From Haloglomus irregulare (GTDB lineage: Archaea > Halobacteriota > Halobacteria > Halobacteriales > Haloarculaceae), in the NCBI RefSeq assembly GCF_007421925.1, contig NZ_QMDX01000012.1:42910-106909 (forward strand): DNA of 64,000 nucleotides, read 5' to 3'. Made by a program: the position numbers and the translations under genes. Shown piece by piece: positions 9,328-18,036 of this stretch (position 1 is its first letter; every line of letters starts with the position of its first letter). Under the pieces are notes generated by a model. The model did not search any database. It was not told the DNA's origin and saw only the letters and a list, made by a program, of their open reading frames with translations.

Positions 9328-10740
9328 CTAGTCGGTGGCGACCTCGTCGGCCTTTGCCTCCCCGTCCGAGTCGCCGTACTCGTCGGTGACGGTGAGTCGG
9401 GCCTTCATGATGCGGGTGTTCTCGACCTCCTCGACGCGGATGTCGACGCCCTCGTAGGAGATGAGTTCGCCCTCCTCGACGAGGCGGCCGGCCCGGTTGA
9501 AGATGAAGCCGGCGATGGTCTCGAACTCCTCGCCCTCGGGGAGGTCGATGTCGAGCGACTCGTTGAGTTCCTCGATGTTGAGTTCCCCCCTGACGAGCGC
9601 CGTCTCGTCGCTGAGGAACTCGATGGGCTCCTCCTCCTCGCCCTCGAGGATCTCCCCGACGATCTCCTCGGTGAGGTCCTCCATCGTGACGAGCCCCTCG
9701 GTGGTGCCGAACTCGTCGATGACGATGACCATGTGCATCCGGTTCTGGCGCATCTCGGCGAGGAGCTCGTCGACGTTCTTCGACTCGGGGACGTGCAGCG
9801 TCGGCTCGATGAGCGACTCCAGCGTGAGTTCCCCGGACTCCCCCTCCCCGTAGTTGAGGTCGCGCACGAGGTCGCGGATGTGGACGACGCCGATGATGTT
9901 GTCCAGCGACCCCTCGTAGATGGGGAGCCGGGCGTGGCTGGACTGGACGGCCGTCTCCAGGGCTTCCTGAATGGAGGCCTCCTTCGAGACGGCGGTCATG
10001 TCGAGCCGCGGGGTCATCACCTCCTTTGCGATGGTGTTGTTGAACCGGAAGACGCGATGGAGGAGTTCGCGCTCGTCCTCCTCGATGACGCCCTCCCGCT
10101 CGCCGGTCTCGATGATGTCGCGGATCTCGTCGCGCGTGACGTAGGAGGTCTCGATGGCCGACCGGCCGCCGGTCATCCTGTTGACGACGCGCGTGAGATA
10201 GTCAAAGAGGACGACCAGCGGTAGCAGGACGCGTTCGGCTATCTGCAGCGGGCGGGCGATGCGGAGCGCCCACGACTCCGTGTTCTCGACGGCGTAGGAC
10301 TTGGGTGCGCTCTCGCCGAACAGCAGGACGAGCGCGGTAATCCCGAAGGTGGCGGCCGCAACGGCCGCGCCCTGCGAGAGGTAGAGCGCGAACAGCCCCG
10401 TCGCGATGGACGACATCGCGATGTTGACGATGTTGTTGCCGACGAGGATGGTCACCAGCAGGCGGTGTGGGTTTGATTTCAGTTCGGCCATCGCCTCGGC
10501 GCCGGACACCTGTTCCTCGACCAGCGACTCCACGCGATGCGGGGCCAGCGAGAACATGGCGATCTCCGAGGAGGAGAAGAACCCCGAGAGGGCGATGAGG
10601 AGGACGATCATCACGACCCCGACGAGCGTCAGGGTGCTGGTGCCCACTGCCGGAAGCGACGGTAGTCCCTGGAGTGGGAGCGTGGCGCCGTGGCTGGCGA
10701 CGGGCTCCGCGAACGGCGCGCTGAAGGGGCGTATACCCAT
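9328..10740 (-). CDS. DUF21/CBS-domain membrane protein (CNNM/CorC-HlyC family)
   Basis: A 470-residue inner-membrane protein of the hemolysin-C/CNNM class, linked to Mg2+ or Co2+ transport. The N-terminal DUF21 domain (about 35-235) has several hydrophobic segments, including LVGVVMIVLLIALSGFFSSSE and LLVTILVGNNIVNIA. A CBS pair follows (about 250-385), then a CorC_HlyC (transporter-associated) domain at about 395-470. Domain order and length match the family. The start is the ATG at 10740; the first 30 residues form a weak extra hydrophobic lead. It is divergent from the glutaredoxin operon. Confidence 0.92.
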   Translation of the reverse strand: MGIRPFSAPFAEPVASHGATLPLQGLPSLPAVGTSTLTLVGVVMIVLLIALSGFFSSSEIAMFSLAPHRVESLVEEQVSGAEAMAELKSNPHRLLVTILVGNNIVNIAMSSIATGLFALYLSQGAAVAAATFGITALVLLFGESAPKSYAVENTESWALRIARPLQIAERVLLPLVVLFDYLTRVVNRMTGGRSAIETSYVTRDEIRDIIETGEREGVIEEDERELLHRVFRFNNTIAKEVMTPRLDMTAVSKEASIQEALETAVQSSHARLPIYEGSLDNIIGVVHIRDLVRDLNYGEGESGELTLESLIEPTLHVPESKNVDELLAEMRQNRMHMVIVIDEFGTTEGLVTMEDLTEEIVGEILEGEEEEPIEFLSDETALVRGELNIEELNESLDIDLPEGEEFETIAGFIFNRAGRLVEEGELISYEGVDIRVEEVENTRIMKARLTVTDEYGDSDGEAKADEVATD

Positions 10741-10878
10741 CGGAACGGTCGGGATTGACTCGCCACGGGATTAAGGGTTTGCCATTCGTTGCCGAACGGG
10801 CGCCGGGCTCGTGACTGCTGCCCGCGGCTCACTCCCGCGGGCGATACGCTTACCGGGCGGTCGCTCGTAGACCGGGTC

Positions 10879-11232
10879 ATGAGCGAATCGACGATAACCC
10901 TGTACCGACTGCAGGCGTGCCCGTTCTGTGAGCGCGTCGTCCGGAAGCTGGACGACCTCGGTATCGACTACCGCTCGCGGTTCGTGGAGGCGCGTCACTC
11001 CCGGCGCGACGTGGTGAAACGGCTGACCGGTGCGCGGACGGTCCCGGCCATCGTGGACCCGAACACCGGTGTCACGATGTCCGAGTCGGCCAACATCGTC
11101 GAGTACATCGAGGAGACCTACGGCGAGGGGAGCGACGAGACGCCGGTCCACGTGACCGCGAGCGCCGCCGGCGACGGCCCGGGCGACGACGATGACGAGG
11201 CGGCCGACGCCGAGGAGGTGGAGGCTCGATGA
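10879..11232 (+). CDS. Glutaredoxin-like protein
   Basis: A 117-residue thioredoxin-fold protein with a dithiol active site CPFC (about residues 13-16), a TVPAIV cis-proline segment and the SANIVEYIE helix, as in glutaredoxins and GST N-terminal domains. The last 30 residues are an acidic tail. It should carry out thiol-disulfide exchange in the cytoplasm; in haloarchaea the low-molecular-weight thiol is gamma-glutamylcysteine rather than glutathione (known for the group). Its stop overlaps the start of the next gene by 4 bases (ATGA), so the two are co-translated. Confidence 0.88.
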   Translation: MSESTITLYRLQACPFCERVVRKLDDLGIDYRSRFVEARHSRRDVVKRLTGARTVPAIVDPNTGVTMSESANIVEYIEETYGEGSDETPVHVTASAAGDGPGDDDDEAADAEEVEAR

Positions 11233-11747
11233 ACCTGGGGTTCGAGGTGTCGGAGCTTCCGGCCGTGGACGCGCTGGGCAAGGGTGACACCGCGCCCGGT
11301 TTCACCCGGCCGCTGGTCAACGACGAGTTCTGGGAGGACGTCGCGCTGTCGGACCTGACCGCGGACTCGCCGGTGGTGCTCGTCTTCCACCAGATGGCGG
11401 GTGACTTCCCGCCGACGTATATCCTCCAGGAGATCCGCGACCAGGAGTGGACCGACTGGGACGCCGAGGTCGTCGGCGTCTCCATCTCCTCGCCGTACGA
11501 ACTGAAGGGGTTCATCCGGGAGTGGCGCGGCTTCGAGCAGTTCCGCTTCTTCTCGGACCCCTCAGCGGAGGTCGCCGAGGCGTTCGGCATCGCCGACGAC
11601 GTGGCCGGGATGACCGGCATCCGCGAGCCCCGGCCCGCGGTGTACGTCCTCGACGAGGACCGTGTCGTCCAGTACGCCTGGGTCGCCTCGGAGAACCCCG
11701 ACTTCCCGCCGTACTCCGATGTAGAGGCCGCCGTCCAGGACCTGTAG
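11229..11747 (+). CDS. Redoxin-fold (AhpC/TSA-like) protein lacking cysteine
   Basis: A 172-residue peroxiredoxin-superfamily protein. It keeps the overall fold landmarks (GDTAPGFTRPL, VVLVFHQM, VVGVSISSP, FSDPSAEVAEAFG, AVYVLDEDRVVQYAW). The position of the peroxidatic cysteine is occupied by DFPPTYILQ, and there is no cysteine anywhere in the protein. It therefore cannot act as a classical peroxidase. A Cys-less redoxin subgroup appears to exist in haloarchaea (recalled). Direct coupling to the upstream glutaredoxin and downstream Sua5 suggests a structural or chaperone-like role, which is inference. Confidence 0.85.
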   Translation: MNLGFEVSELPAVDALGKGDTAPGFTRPLVNDEFWEDVALSDLTADSPVVLVFHQMAGDFPPTYILQEIRDQEWTDWDAEVVGVSISSPYELKGFIREWRGFEQFRFFSDPSAEVAEAFGIADDVAGMTGIREPRPAVYVLDEDRVVQYAWVASENPDFPPYSDVEAAVQDL

Positions 11748-11751
11748 CCGC

Positions 11752-12360
11752 ATGACGGCCCGCCCGGTCGACGACGAGGCGGTCCGCCGTGCCGCCGTCC
11801 GACTGCGCGAGGGCGGCCTGGTCGTCTACCCGACCGAGACGGTGTACGGGCTGGGCGCGGACGCGACGGACCCCGAGGCCATCGAGCGGGTCTTCGCTGC
11901 GAAGGGCCGCGACCGGGAGCAACCGCTCTCGATGGCCGTCCCCGACCTCGACGCGGCGGCGCCGTACGTCGACCTCACCGACCGCGAGCGCGCCTTCGCC
12001 GAGGCGTTCCTCCCGGGCCCCGTGACGCTGGTCGCGGCACGGACCGACCGCGTCCCGGACACCCTCGTCGCGGGGGGCGACCGGGTCGGCATCCGGGTGC
12101 CGGACCACGACGTCCCGCGACGACTGGCCGCGGCCGCCGAGCGCCCGGTGACCAGCACGAGCGCGAACCTGAGCGGCGAGGGAAGCGCCCGGACCGTCGA
12201 CGGGGTCTCCGGAAGTATCCGCGCGGACGCGGTGGTCCTCGACGGCGGGGAGACGCCCGGCGGTACCGGAAGCACCGTCGTCGACGTGTCCGCCGGCGTG
12301 GTCCACCGCGAGGGCGCGGCCCACGAGGCGGTCGCCCGGTGGCTCGCCGAACACGGGTAG
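11752..12360 (+). CDS. sua5: L-threonylcarbamoyladenylate synthase (Sua5/YciO/YrdC)
   Basis: A 202-residue single-domain YrdC-type enzyme. It makes threonylcarbamoyl-AMP from threonine, bicarbonate and ATP, the first step of t6A37 modification in ANN-decoding tRNAs, later completed by the KEOPS complex. Visible motifs are VVYPTETVYGLGADA, the KGRDREQPLS lysine/arginine segment, FLPGPVTLV and TSTSANLSGE near 140-150. It lacks the C-terminal Sua5 domain of longer homologues. It starts 4 bases after the redoxin stop, so it is probably in the same operon. The stop is 1 base from the convergent Cas4-like gene. Confidence 0.93.
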   Translation: MTARPVDDEAVRRAAVRLREGGLVVYPTETVYGLGADATDPEAIERVFAAKGRDREQPLSMAVPDLDAAAPYVDLTDRERAFAEAFLPGPVTLVAARTDRVPDTLVAGGDRVGIRVPDHDVPRRLAAAAERPVTSTSANLSGEGSARTVDGVSGSIRADAVVLDGGETPGGTGSTVVDVSAGVVHREGAAHEAVARWLAEHG

Positions 12361-12361
12361 C

Positions 12362-13039
12362 TCACCGCCCCAGTAGCGACCGGAGCGTCCGGGTCCGGGT
12401 GCCACACTCGGCCCGGTAGTCGCAGGCCCCGCAGCGGTCGTCGTCCTCGTCCAGCCGTGGCGGGGGCCCGTCCATCGACCGAGCCGCGCGGAGCGCGTGC
12501 CGGTAGGCCGCCTTCCGGCGCGTTCCGAGGCGGATGCGCCGGACGACACCGTGCGCCGGGTACTCGACGTACGCGTGGTCGACGCCCGTCCCGTGCTCCC
12601 AGGCGAGCGCCTTCGCCGCCGCCGTGGCGCGCACGGAGTCGGGCCCCCAGACGCCATGCTCGGGGGGTTCGCCCGCGCTGACGACGGACACCGTCGGCGG
12701 GTCCGCGAGCAGCTTGTGAGCGATGCCGCGCGCGTCCTTCCCCTCCAGCAGCACCTCGCGCCCGTCGGGGTCGACGAGCGCCGGCCACGCGTCGAGTCGC
12801 TCGCTCGCCGCCCCCAGCCGACTCCGGAACTGTGTCGGCGTCACGGCCACCGGCTCCGTGCGGAGGTCGTGTGTGGGGTCGAGTAACTGGTCGTACCGGA
12901 AGGCCAGGTCCCGGCGGGCACTCGCCTCCGCGGGGACCTCGTGGTCGTCGTGCTTGCGCCGGTAGTAGAGCTGCCGAGGGCAGTACGCCGCCGTTGCGAG
13001 CGCCGAGAACGCCTCCATCGGGGGCGGTAGCCGCGGCAT
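12362..13039 (-). CDS. Stand-alone Dna2/Cas4-like (DUF83) protein
   Basis: A 225-residue protein of the haloarchaeal Cas4-like family. The N-terminal segment AAYCPRQLYYRR gives the single upstream cysteine, and the C-terminal CGACDYRAEC gives three more: the four-Cys arrangement that binds an Fe-S cluster in Cas4 and AddB-type nucleases. Between them are family stretches GIAHKLL and KALAWEHGTGVDHAYVEYP. The PD-(D/E)XK nuclease residues are not obvious; EGKDARG is the nearest candidate. No cas gene or CRISPR array lies in the window, so this is a free-standing member, perhaps a DNA-end processing factor. Start could also be the Met at codon 8. Confidence 0.75.
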   Translation of the reverse strand: MPRLPPPMEAFSALATAAYCPRQLYYRRKHDDHEVPAEASARRDLAFRYDQLLDPTHDLRTEPVAVTPTQFRSRLGAASERLDAWPALVDPDGREVLLEGKDARGIAHKLLADPPTVSVVSAGEPPEHGVWGPDSVRATAAAKALAWEHGTGVDHAYVEYPAHGVVRRIRLGTRRKAAYRHALRAARSMDGPPPRLDEDDDRCGACDYRAECGTRTRTLRSLLGR

Positions 13040-13126
13040 CCGGTTTCAATCCTCGTCCGGTGTTCACGGCCGTTCCGTGCGTCCGGGGACGGAACGCCTA
13101 TCCCCGCCAGCCACCCAGGTGGCTCC

Positions 13127-13675
13127 GTGAGCGATGCCGAGAACGCCCCGTCGGCGCCGAAGGACTCCCGGGAGCCGCCGTTCCGGGTCGAGGTCCGCCC
13201 TGGCGACGAGGCGGTCGTGGAGTTCGACCCGACGCTGACCTTCGAGTGTGTCGATGACTGCACCTGGTGCTGTCGGCACGGTGTCCTGCTGTACGAGCAG
13301 GACCTGCTGGAGTTGGCAGCGCGCGAGTCGATAAACCAGGCCGTCACGCGGGCTCACGGCCGGGATTTCGTCCGCCGCGAGCCGAAGGCCCGCGACGACC
13401 ACGTCGACGAGGACGGCGCCGCCTGCTACTTCCTGGGCGACGACGGGCTCTGTGCGCTCCACGACGAGCACGACTGGAAGCCCGCGCGCTGCTCGGTGTT
13501 CCCCCTCTCGGTCCACGTCGAGGACGGCGATATCCACGTCTCCATCAGGGACAGCGCCCACGAGCACTGCGAGGGGCTGGACGTGAGCGAGCGCCGGGTC
13601 GTCGACAACCTCGACGCCTTCCTGCCGGAGCTGCTGTGGGAGCTCGACGACCCGACGACCGAGATCGAGTTGTGA
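13127..13675 (+). CDS. YkgJ-family cysteine cluster protein
   Basis: A 182-residue zinc/iron-chelating-domain protein (CxxxCxxCC family). Cysteines cluster as CVDDCTWCCRHG (about 43-52), CYFLGDDGLCALHD (about 101-112), and RCSVFPLS, the usual layout of YkgJ proteins. They probably bind a metal or Fe-S centre. Function is unknown. The start is a GTG at 13127, directly following a short divergent gap from the Cas4-like gene. The last 20 residues are acidic. Confidence 0.85.
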   Translation: MSDAENAPSAPKDSREPPFRVEVRPGDEAVVEFDPTLTFECVDDCTWCCRHGVLLYEQDLLELAARESINQAVTRAHGRDFVRREPKARDDHVDEDGAACYFLGDDGLCALHDEHDWKPARCSVFPLSVHVEDGDIHVSIRDSAHEHCEGLDVSERRVVDNLDAFLPELLWELDDPTTEIEL

Positions 13676-13690
13676 CGCGCTCGCGGCCGG

Positions 13691-14071
13691 TCAGTCACGC
13701 ACGACCCGGTAGTAGGTCCGTCTGCCGTCGGCGGTCTCGATGGTCTTGGACTCGACGCGGCCCTCGGCCTCCAGCTCCTCCAGCGCCTCCCGGATGTCCC
13801 CCGACCGCCGGAACACCGTCCGGTTGACGCGGCTGAGGAACCGCTCGAACATGCCCCCGTCGTCCGGGGCGTCCGGACTGATCCCCTCCGGGTCCTTGCC
13901 GGTGACCGCGTCACCCGCCACCTCGCGGGCGTACACCTTCGCCAGTTCGTCGGCCGTGTACGCCCGCGTCTCGTTGAGTTCCAGATACTCCAGGAGTTTC
14001 TCCTTGACGTGGCCACCCTCGGCCCCGGTCTCCGTCCGGCCGGCGGCCCACTCCTCGTCGTCGATGGGCAT
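13691..14071 (-). CDS. Winged-helix-like conserved haloarchaeal protein
   Basis: A 126-residue protein I cannot assign to a named family. About residues 22-52 form an HTH-like unit (KEKLLEYLELNETRAYTADELAKVY). Residues 75-126 look like a second winged-helix unit with a beta-hairpin wing (EALEELEAEGRVESKTI ... RRTYYRVV). A DNA-binding transcription factor or small regulator is likely from this pattern. It is convergent with the YkgJ gene, 15 bases apart. Confidence 0.7.
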   Translation of the reverse strand: MPIDDEEWAAGRTETGAEGGHVKEKLLEYLELNETRAYTADELAKVYAREVAGDAVTGKDPEGISPDAPDDGGMFERFLSRVNRTVFRRSGDIREALEELEAEGRVESKTIETADGRRTYYRVVRD

Positions 14072-14132
14072 ACGCGCCCGTACGGCGGTATGGCTAATAT
14101 TTCTCGGGGCACGCGGCGCGAGCCGGGGGCAG

Positions 14133-14726
14133 CTACGCGTAGCGGTCCTCGGCCCACGGGTCCGCAGTGACGGAGTAGCCGCGTCGCTCCCAGTAGCCCC
14201 GTTCGGGCTCGGTGAGGAACTCGATGCCGGTCACCCACTTGGCGCCCTTGTAGGCGTAGCGATGGGGCGTGACGACCCGGAGCGGACCGCCGTGGTCGGC
14301 GGGCAGCGGCTCGCCGCCGAACGCCCAGGCGCACAGCGTCTCGCGGCGGTCGCAGGCGTCCAGCGGCAGGTCCGTCGTGTAGCCGTCCGCGGCGTGGAAC
14401 ATGACGTGGACCGCGTCCTCACACGCGCCGACGGCCTCGGCCAGCGTCGGGAAGGTGACGCCCGTGAACTCGCAGTCGAACTTCGACCAGCCGGTGACAC
14501 AGTGGAAGTCCTGTCGCTGTGTCTCGCTCGGCAGCGCCCGGAACTCGTCGAGCGAGAACGTCGTCTGCTCCTCGACGGCCCCCCAGACCTCCACGGTCGG
14601 CTCCTCGACGGACGGTGTTCCGGACTTCGACAGCACCGGGAAGTCACTCGTCTCCCGCTGTCCCGGGGGGAGCCGCTCCTCGCCGAACTCCCGGTAGAGG
14701 TCGGTAACGTCCACGATTTCGCTCAT
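14133..14726 (-). CDS. Sulfite oxidase-like molybdopterin-dependent oxidoreductase
   Basis: A 197-residue protein with the SUOX (oxidoreductase molybdopterin-binding) domain. It has the Mo-ligand cysteine segment DFHCVTGWSKFD, then GVTF, VHVMFHAADGYTTDLPL, and the cofactor-binding HGGPLRVVTPHRYAYKGAKW. This is the short, single-domain form (YedY/MsrP-like or nitrate-reductase-like) without a Mo-co dimerisation domain. No Tat signal is seen with the ATG at 14726, suggesting a cytoplasmic enzyme. The substrate is unknown. A further in-frame start at 14792 adds 22 residues that do not look like the family. Confidence 0.88.
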   Translation of the reverse strand: MSEIVDVTDLYREFGEERLPPGQRETSDFPVLSKSGTPSVEEPTVEVWGAVEEQTTFSLDEFRALPSETQRQDFHCVTGWSKFDCEFTGVTFPTLAEAVGACEDAVHVMFHAADGYTTDLPLDACDRRETLCAWAFGGEPLPADHGGPLRVVTPHRYAYKGAKWVTGIEFLTEPERGYWERRGYSVTADPWAEDRYA

Positions 14727-14889
14727 GCTGGCTACTCGGGACGGACCGACGTAGGCCTGACGCTCGACGCCGAACCTATCGGAAATGGTCAACTTCCTTT
14801 GTATAACAGCAAAACGAGTCGGCCGTTCGATAAGGAAGGTTCGCCCTTCACCGCTCGGGATTGTCAGAACCGGTACACGCCCCGCCAGG

Positions 14890-14898
14890 TTTAAATAT
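14890..14898 (+). promoter_or_regulatory. TATA box for the ribbon-helix-helix gene
   Basis: The AT-rich box TTTAAATAT lies 28-36 bases before the ATG at 14926 in otherwise GC-rich DNA. That is the normal spacing of an archaeal TATA box to a near-leaderless transcript. Confidence 0.65.
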
Positions 14899-14925
14899 CG
14901 GTCTGTCGAATCGGTATCTACTCAG

Positions 14926-15138
14926 ATGCCGAAGGTAGAAATCACTGTTCCGGAACACCTCGAGATGCAGATCGCCCAGTTGGTGGAGCAGGGCGAGTTC
15001 GTCAATCGCGAGGAGGCCATCGAGGACGTCCTCTCGACGGGCATCCGGGCGTACAAGACCAGTGGCCCGATGGAGGACGAGGAAGCCGGCTTCGAGGACG
15101 ACGGTATGATGGGCCACGAGGACGAGTACGTCTTCTGA
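14926..15138 (+). CDS. CopG/ribbon-helix-helix protein
   Basis: A 70-residue protein whose first 45 residues form a ribbon-helix-helix fold: strand PKVEITVPEHL, helix MQIAQLVEQGE, then FVNREEAIEDVLSTGIRAY. Such proteins bind DNA as dimers and often autoregulate. The C-terminal tail is acidic and methionine-rich. There is no toxin partner next to it, so it is more likely a general regulator than an antitoxin. Confidence 0.82.
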   Translation: MPKVEITVPEHLEMQIAQLVEQGEFVNREEAIEDVLSTGIRAYKTSGPMEDEEAGFEDDGMMGHEDEYVF

Positions 15139-15222
15139 GCCCGCACGCTCGCCGCGGCGCCCGGCGCCGCGTGTGATGTCACACCGCACAACCCTTATCT
15201 CGCGCTGACAGTTAGAGCGTCC

Positions 15223-15501
15223 ATGCACAAGGACGAACTCCTGGAGCTACACGAGCAGATGGTCTCCATCATGGAGACCTTCGACGACATGGACGACGTC
15301 GACTCGGGCATCTTCGAGAAGTACAAGGGGCTCGACGTGACCCCGAACGACGTCCACAAGTCCAAGTCCGAGCACAAACACGCCGTGTTCGTGCTCGGGA
15401 ACGGGCTGGCGAAGGTCATGAGCGAGGACGAGTTCTCCGACGCCGGCCGCATCGGCAAGCGGATGGAGGAGCTCGCCGACGACGCCGAACGGAAGCTCTG
15501 A
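15223..15501 (+). CDS. UPF0058-family small protein
   Basis: A 92-residue alpha-helical protein matching the archaeal UPF0058 (metal-binding) family: start HKDELLELHEQMV, the middle KYKGLDVTPNDVHKSKSEHKHAVFVLG, and a C-terminal helix. Conserved histidines in the middle are candidate metal ligands. Function is unknown. It follows the ribbon-helix-helix gene by 84 bases, with an AT-rich CCCTTATC element before it that may be its own TATA region. Confidence 0.85.
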   Translation: MHKDELLELHEQMVSIMETFDDMDDVDSGIFEKYKGLDVTPNDVHKSKSEHKHAVFVLGNGLAKVMSEDEFSDAGRIGKRMEELADDAERKL

Positions 15502-15785
15502 GGCGGGTACCGACGCGAGGATGTCTCCGAAATCTGAGCGTATACCCGGCCCTTTCGTCGGCTGTTCCCCGACTTCCCGAGGTAATCTACCAGCAAGGAC
15601 GGTATCCTGGCTATTTTTCGAACATCCGCCGCGGCGGTATCGGGGGGTGGAGGTCCATCCCCATCACCCGCGCCCACCACGACCGCTCGCCGTCTGGGGA
15701 TTTAACACCGCTCCGGGCGAGGTGGGGACATGGGTTCGAAGACCACCCACGCCGGCCACGGGACCGACCGGCCGGGTGATGGACC

Positions 15786-16787
15786 GTGAGCGACCGTTTC
15801 AGGGGACTCGGCCGTGCCGGCATCATCCTCGTGGCGGCGCTGGTCGCCGCCGTCGTGGGGTACGTGCTGTTCGTCCGGTTCCCCGCGGACCTGGCGGACC
15901 TGCTCGGCGTCCTGTTGCTCCTGGCCATCACGGCCGCCGGGCTCAGGTTCGGCGGGAGGATCGCCGGGTCGGTGTTCCCCTCGTACAACGTCGCCGAGGT
16001 GACTGTCGGGGGAGCCATCTCCCGTGACGGCGGCGGGCCGGTTCCCTCGGGGCCGACCTCGCCGGGGGCGGACGACATCGTCGACCAGATCGAACGCGCG
16101 GACGGTGACGGCGCGGTCGACGCGCTGCTGTTGAAGCTCAACACGCCCGGCGGCGCGGTCGTCCCCAGCGACGATATCCGGCTCGCAGCCGAGCGGTTCG
16201 ACGGCCCGACCGTCGCCTACGCCACCGACACCTGTGCCAGCGGCGGCTACTGGATCGCCTCGGGCTGTGACGAGCTGTGGGCCCGCGAGGGGTCCGTGGT
16301 CGGCTCCATCGGCGTTCGGAGCCCCCGCTTCACCGCGACCGGCCTGCTGGAGAAGCTCGGCGTCGAGTACCAGCAGTTCGCCGCCGGCGAGTACAAGGAG
16401 GCCGGCTCCCCGTTCACCGAGCTGGACGACGACCAGCGGGACTACCTCCAGGGCATCACCGACGAGTTCTACGAGACGTTCGTGGAGACGGTGGCCGAGG
16501 GCCGAGACCTGGACCCGGAGTTCGTCCGCGAGACGGAGGCCCGGGTGTATCTGGGCGCGGAGGCCCACGAACTCGGGCTGGTCGACGAGCTGGGCACACG
16601 CGAGGCCGTCGAGGAGCGGCTGGAGTCGCTCACCGGCGAGCCGGCGCAGGTACGGGAGTTCGAGCCCCAGCGCGGCTTGGGCACCCGGCTCCGCGGCGGC
16701 GCAAGCGGGGTCGCCTACGCCGTCGGCCGGGGGGCCGCCGACGCCGTCACGCCGGACGAGGGGGTCGACCTGCGGGTCGAGCGCTGA
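15786..16787 (+). CDS. sppA: S49-family signal peptide peptidase-like protease
   Basis: A 333-residue membrane serine protease of the short SppA (S49C-like) type. Two hydrophobic segments at about 10-33 and 37-55 anchor it. The catalytic serine is in the CASGGYWIA motif (about 142-150) and the general-base lysine in GEYKEAGSP (about 201-209), giving a Ser/Lys dyad. It is likely to degrade leftover signal peptides or quality-control substrates in the membrane. The start is the GTG at 15786. No upstream partner gene; 15502-15785 has no gene. Confidence 0.9.
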   Translation: MSDRFRGLGRAGIILVAALVAAVVGYVLFVRFPADLADLLGVLLLLAITAAGLRFGGRIAGSVFPSYNVAEVTVGGAISRDGGGPVPSGPTSPGADDIVDQIERADGDGAVDALLLKLNTPGGAVVPSDDIRLAAERFDGPTVAYATDTCASGGYWIASGCDELWAREGSVVGSIGVRSPRFTATGLLEKLGVEYQQFAAGEYKEAGSPFTELDDDQRDYLQGITDEFYETFVETVAEGRDLDPEFVRETEARVYLGAEAHELGLVDELGTREAVEERLESLTGEPAQVREFEPQRGLGTRLRGGASGVAYAVGRGAADAVTPDEGVDLRVER

Positions 16788-16869
16788 GGGCCCCAGGCCC
16801 GTTCCCGGCCGTGACCGCGCGGCGGCCGTCCGCCTGAACGCTTTTGTCCGGCGGTGCCAACTGTCGCCC

Positions 16870-17997
16870 GTGAGCACGCTCGTCCTCTGTGTCGACCGCA
16901 GTGGCGGTCCTACCGGCGACCCCATCGTCGGTCGCGACGCCATCGAGGCGCTGGTGATGGAGGTCGGCGTCGCGGACCCGGAGGACTCGCGTGTCAACTG
17001 CCTGCTGGAGTCGCTCCGGGTCGCCGACGACGTGGCCGCCGAGGGCGGCGACCCGGTCGTCGCTGTCGTCTCCGGCGGCGGCGACGGGGTGGACGCCGAC
17101 CGGGCGGTGGCGAGGCAGGCCGACCGCCTGGTCGAGGAGTACGCGCCGGAGTCGGCGGTCGTCGTCACGGACAGCGCCGAGGACGAGCGGCTCGTCCCCA
17201 TCGTCGAGAGCCGCATCCGCGTGGACGCGGTCGACCGCGTCGTCGTGCGGCAGAGCCACGACATCGAGTCGACCTACTACGTGCTGAAGCAGTTCCTGGC
17301 CGACGAGGAGCTCCGGGCGACGGTGCTCGTCCCCATCGGAGCGGCGCTGCTGGCGTTCCCGGTGCTCCTCCTGCTGGCGAACTCGTTGACCGTCGCCGTC
17401 TCGGCCATCGCCGCCGTCATCGGCGTCTTCCTCCTCTACAAGGGCCTGGGCATCGACGACTGGCTGGCGGGCCTGCCCGGCGCGGTCCGGGACGCGTTCT
17501 ACTCCGGGCAGGTGTCGCTCGTCACCTACGTCGTCGGCGCGGGGCTGGCGCTGGTTGGGCTGTTCGCCGGCGCCATCGCCGTCTCCGGCTCCGGGGGGTC
17601 GGGCAGGTCGGTCATCCGGGTGATGCGGTTCGTCTTCGTCGCGGTCCCGTGGCTGGCACTGGCGGCACTCACGGCCTCCACCGGCCGCCTGCTCGACGAG
17701 TTCCTCTCCGACGAGCGGGTCCGGAACGCCTTCCTCAATCTCCCGTTCGGCGTCCTGGCGGTCGGCCTGGTCGTCCGAGGGTTCTCCGCCTACTTCCTCG
17801 AGCGTGCCGGTGAGATCCCCCCGCTGTCCGCCCCGGCGACCGCGTTCGGGCCGGTCTCCGTCGAGGGGTTCGTCGTCAGCGTCTGGACCCGGCTGGCCGT
17901 CTACGTGCTGCTCGGCATCACGGTGAGTCTCGGCGGCGTGCGGTTCGCCGCCTACGTGGCCGGCGGCGAGGAGGTCGAGGAGGTCCCGGAGTCCTGA
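16870..17997 (+). CDS. DUF373-family membrane protein
   Basis: A 375-residue archaeal protein. The N-terminal soluble part (about 1-145) reads STLVLCVDRSGGPTGDPIVG with repeated Asp-rich loops and the VVVRQSHDIESTYYVLKQF motif that mark DUF373. It is followed by about six hydrophobic segments (about 152-370). The family is archaeal and uncharacterised; the soluble domain resembles a nucleotide- or ligand-binding fold. The start is a GTG at 16870. The same strand as the S49 protease, with an 82-base gap. Confidence 0.88.
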   Translation: MSTLVLCVDRSGGPTGDPIVGRDAIEALVMEVGVADPEDSRVNCLLESLRVADDVAAEGGDPVVAVVSGGGDGVDADRAVARQADRLVEEYAPESAVVVTDSAEDERLVPIVESRIRVDAVDRVVVRQSHDIESTYYVLKQFLADEELRATVLVPIGAALLAFPVLLLLANSLTVAVSAIAAVIGVFLLYKGLGIDDWLAGLPGAVRDAFYSGQVSLVTYVVGAGLALVGLFAGAIAVSGSGGSGRSVIRVMRFVFVAVPWLALAALTASTGRLLDEFLSDERVRNAFLNLPFGVLAVGLVVRGFSAYFLERAGEIPPLSAPATAFGPVSVEGFVVSVWTRLAVYVLLGITVSLGGVRFAAYVAGGEEVEEVPES

Positions 17998-18036
17998 GAG
18001 CGACGGCGCTAAGCCGCCCGGCCCGCTACGCGCGGT

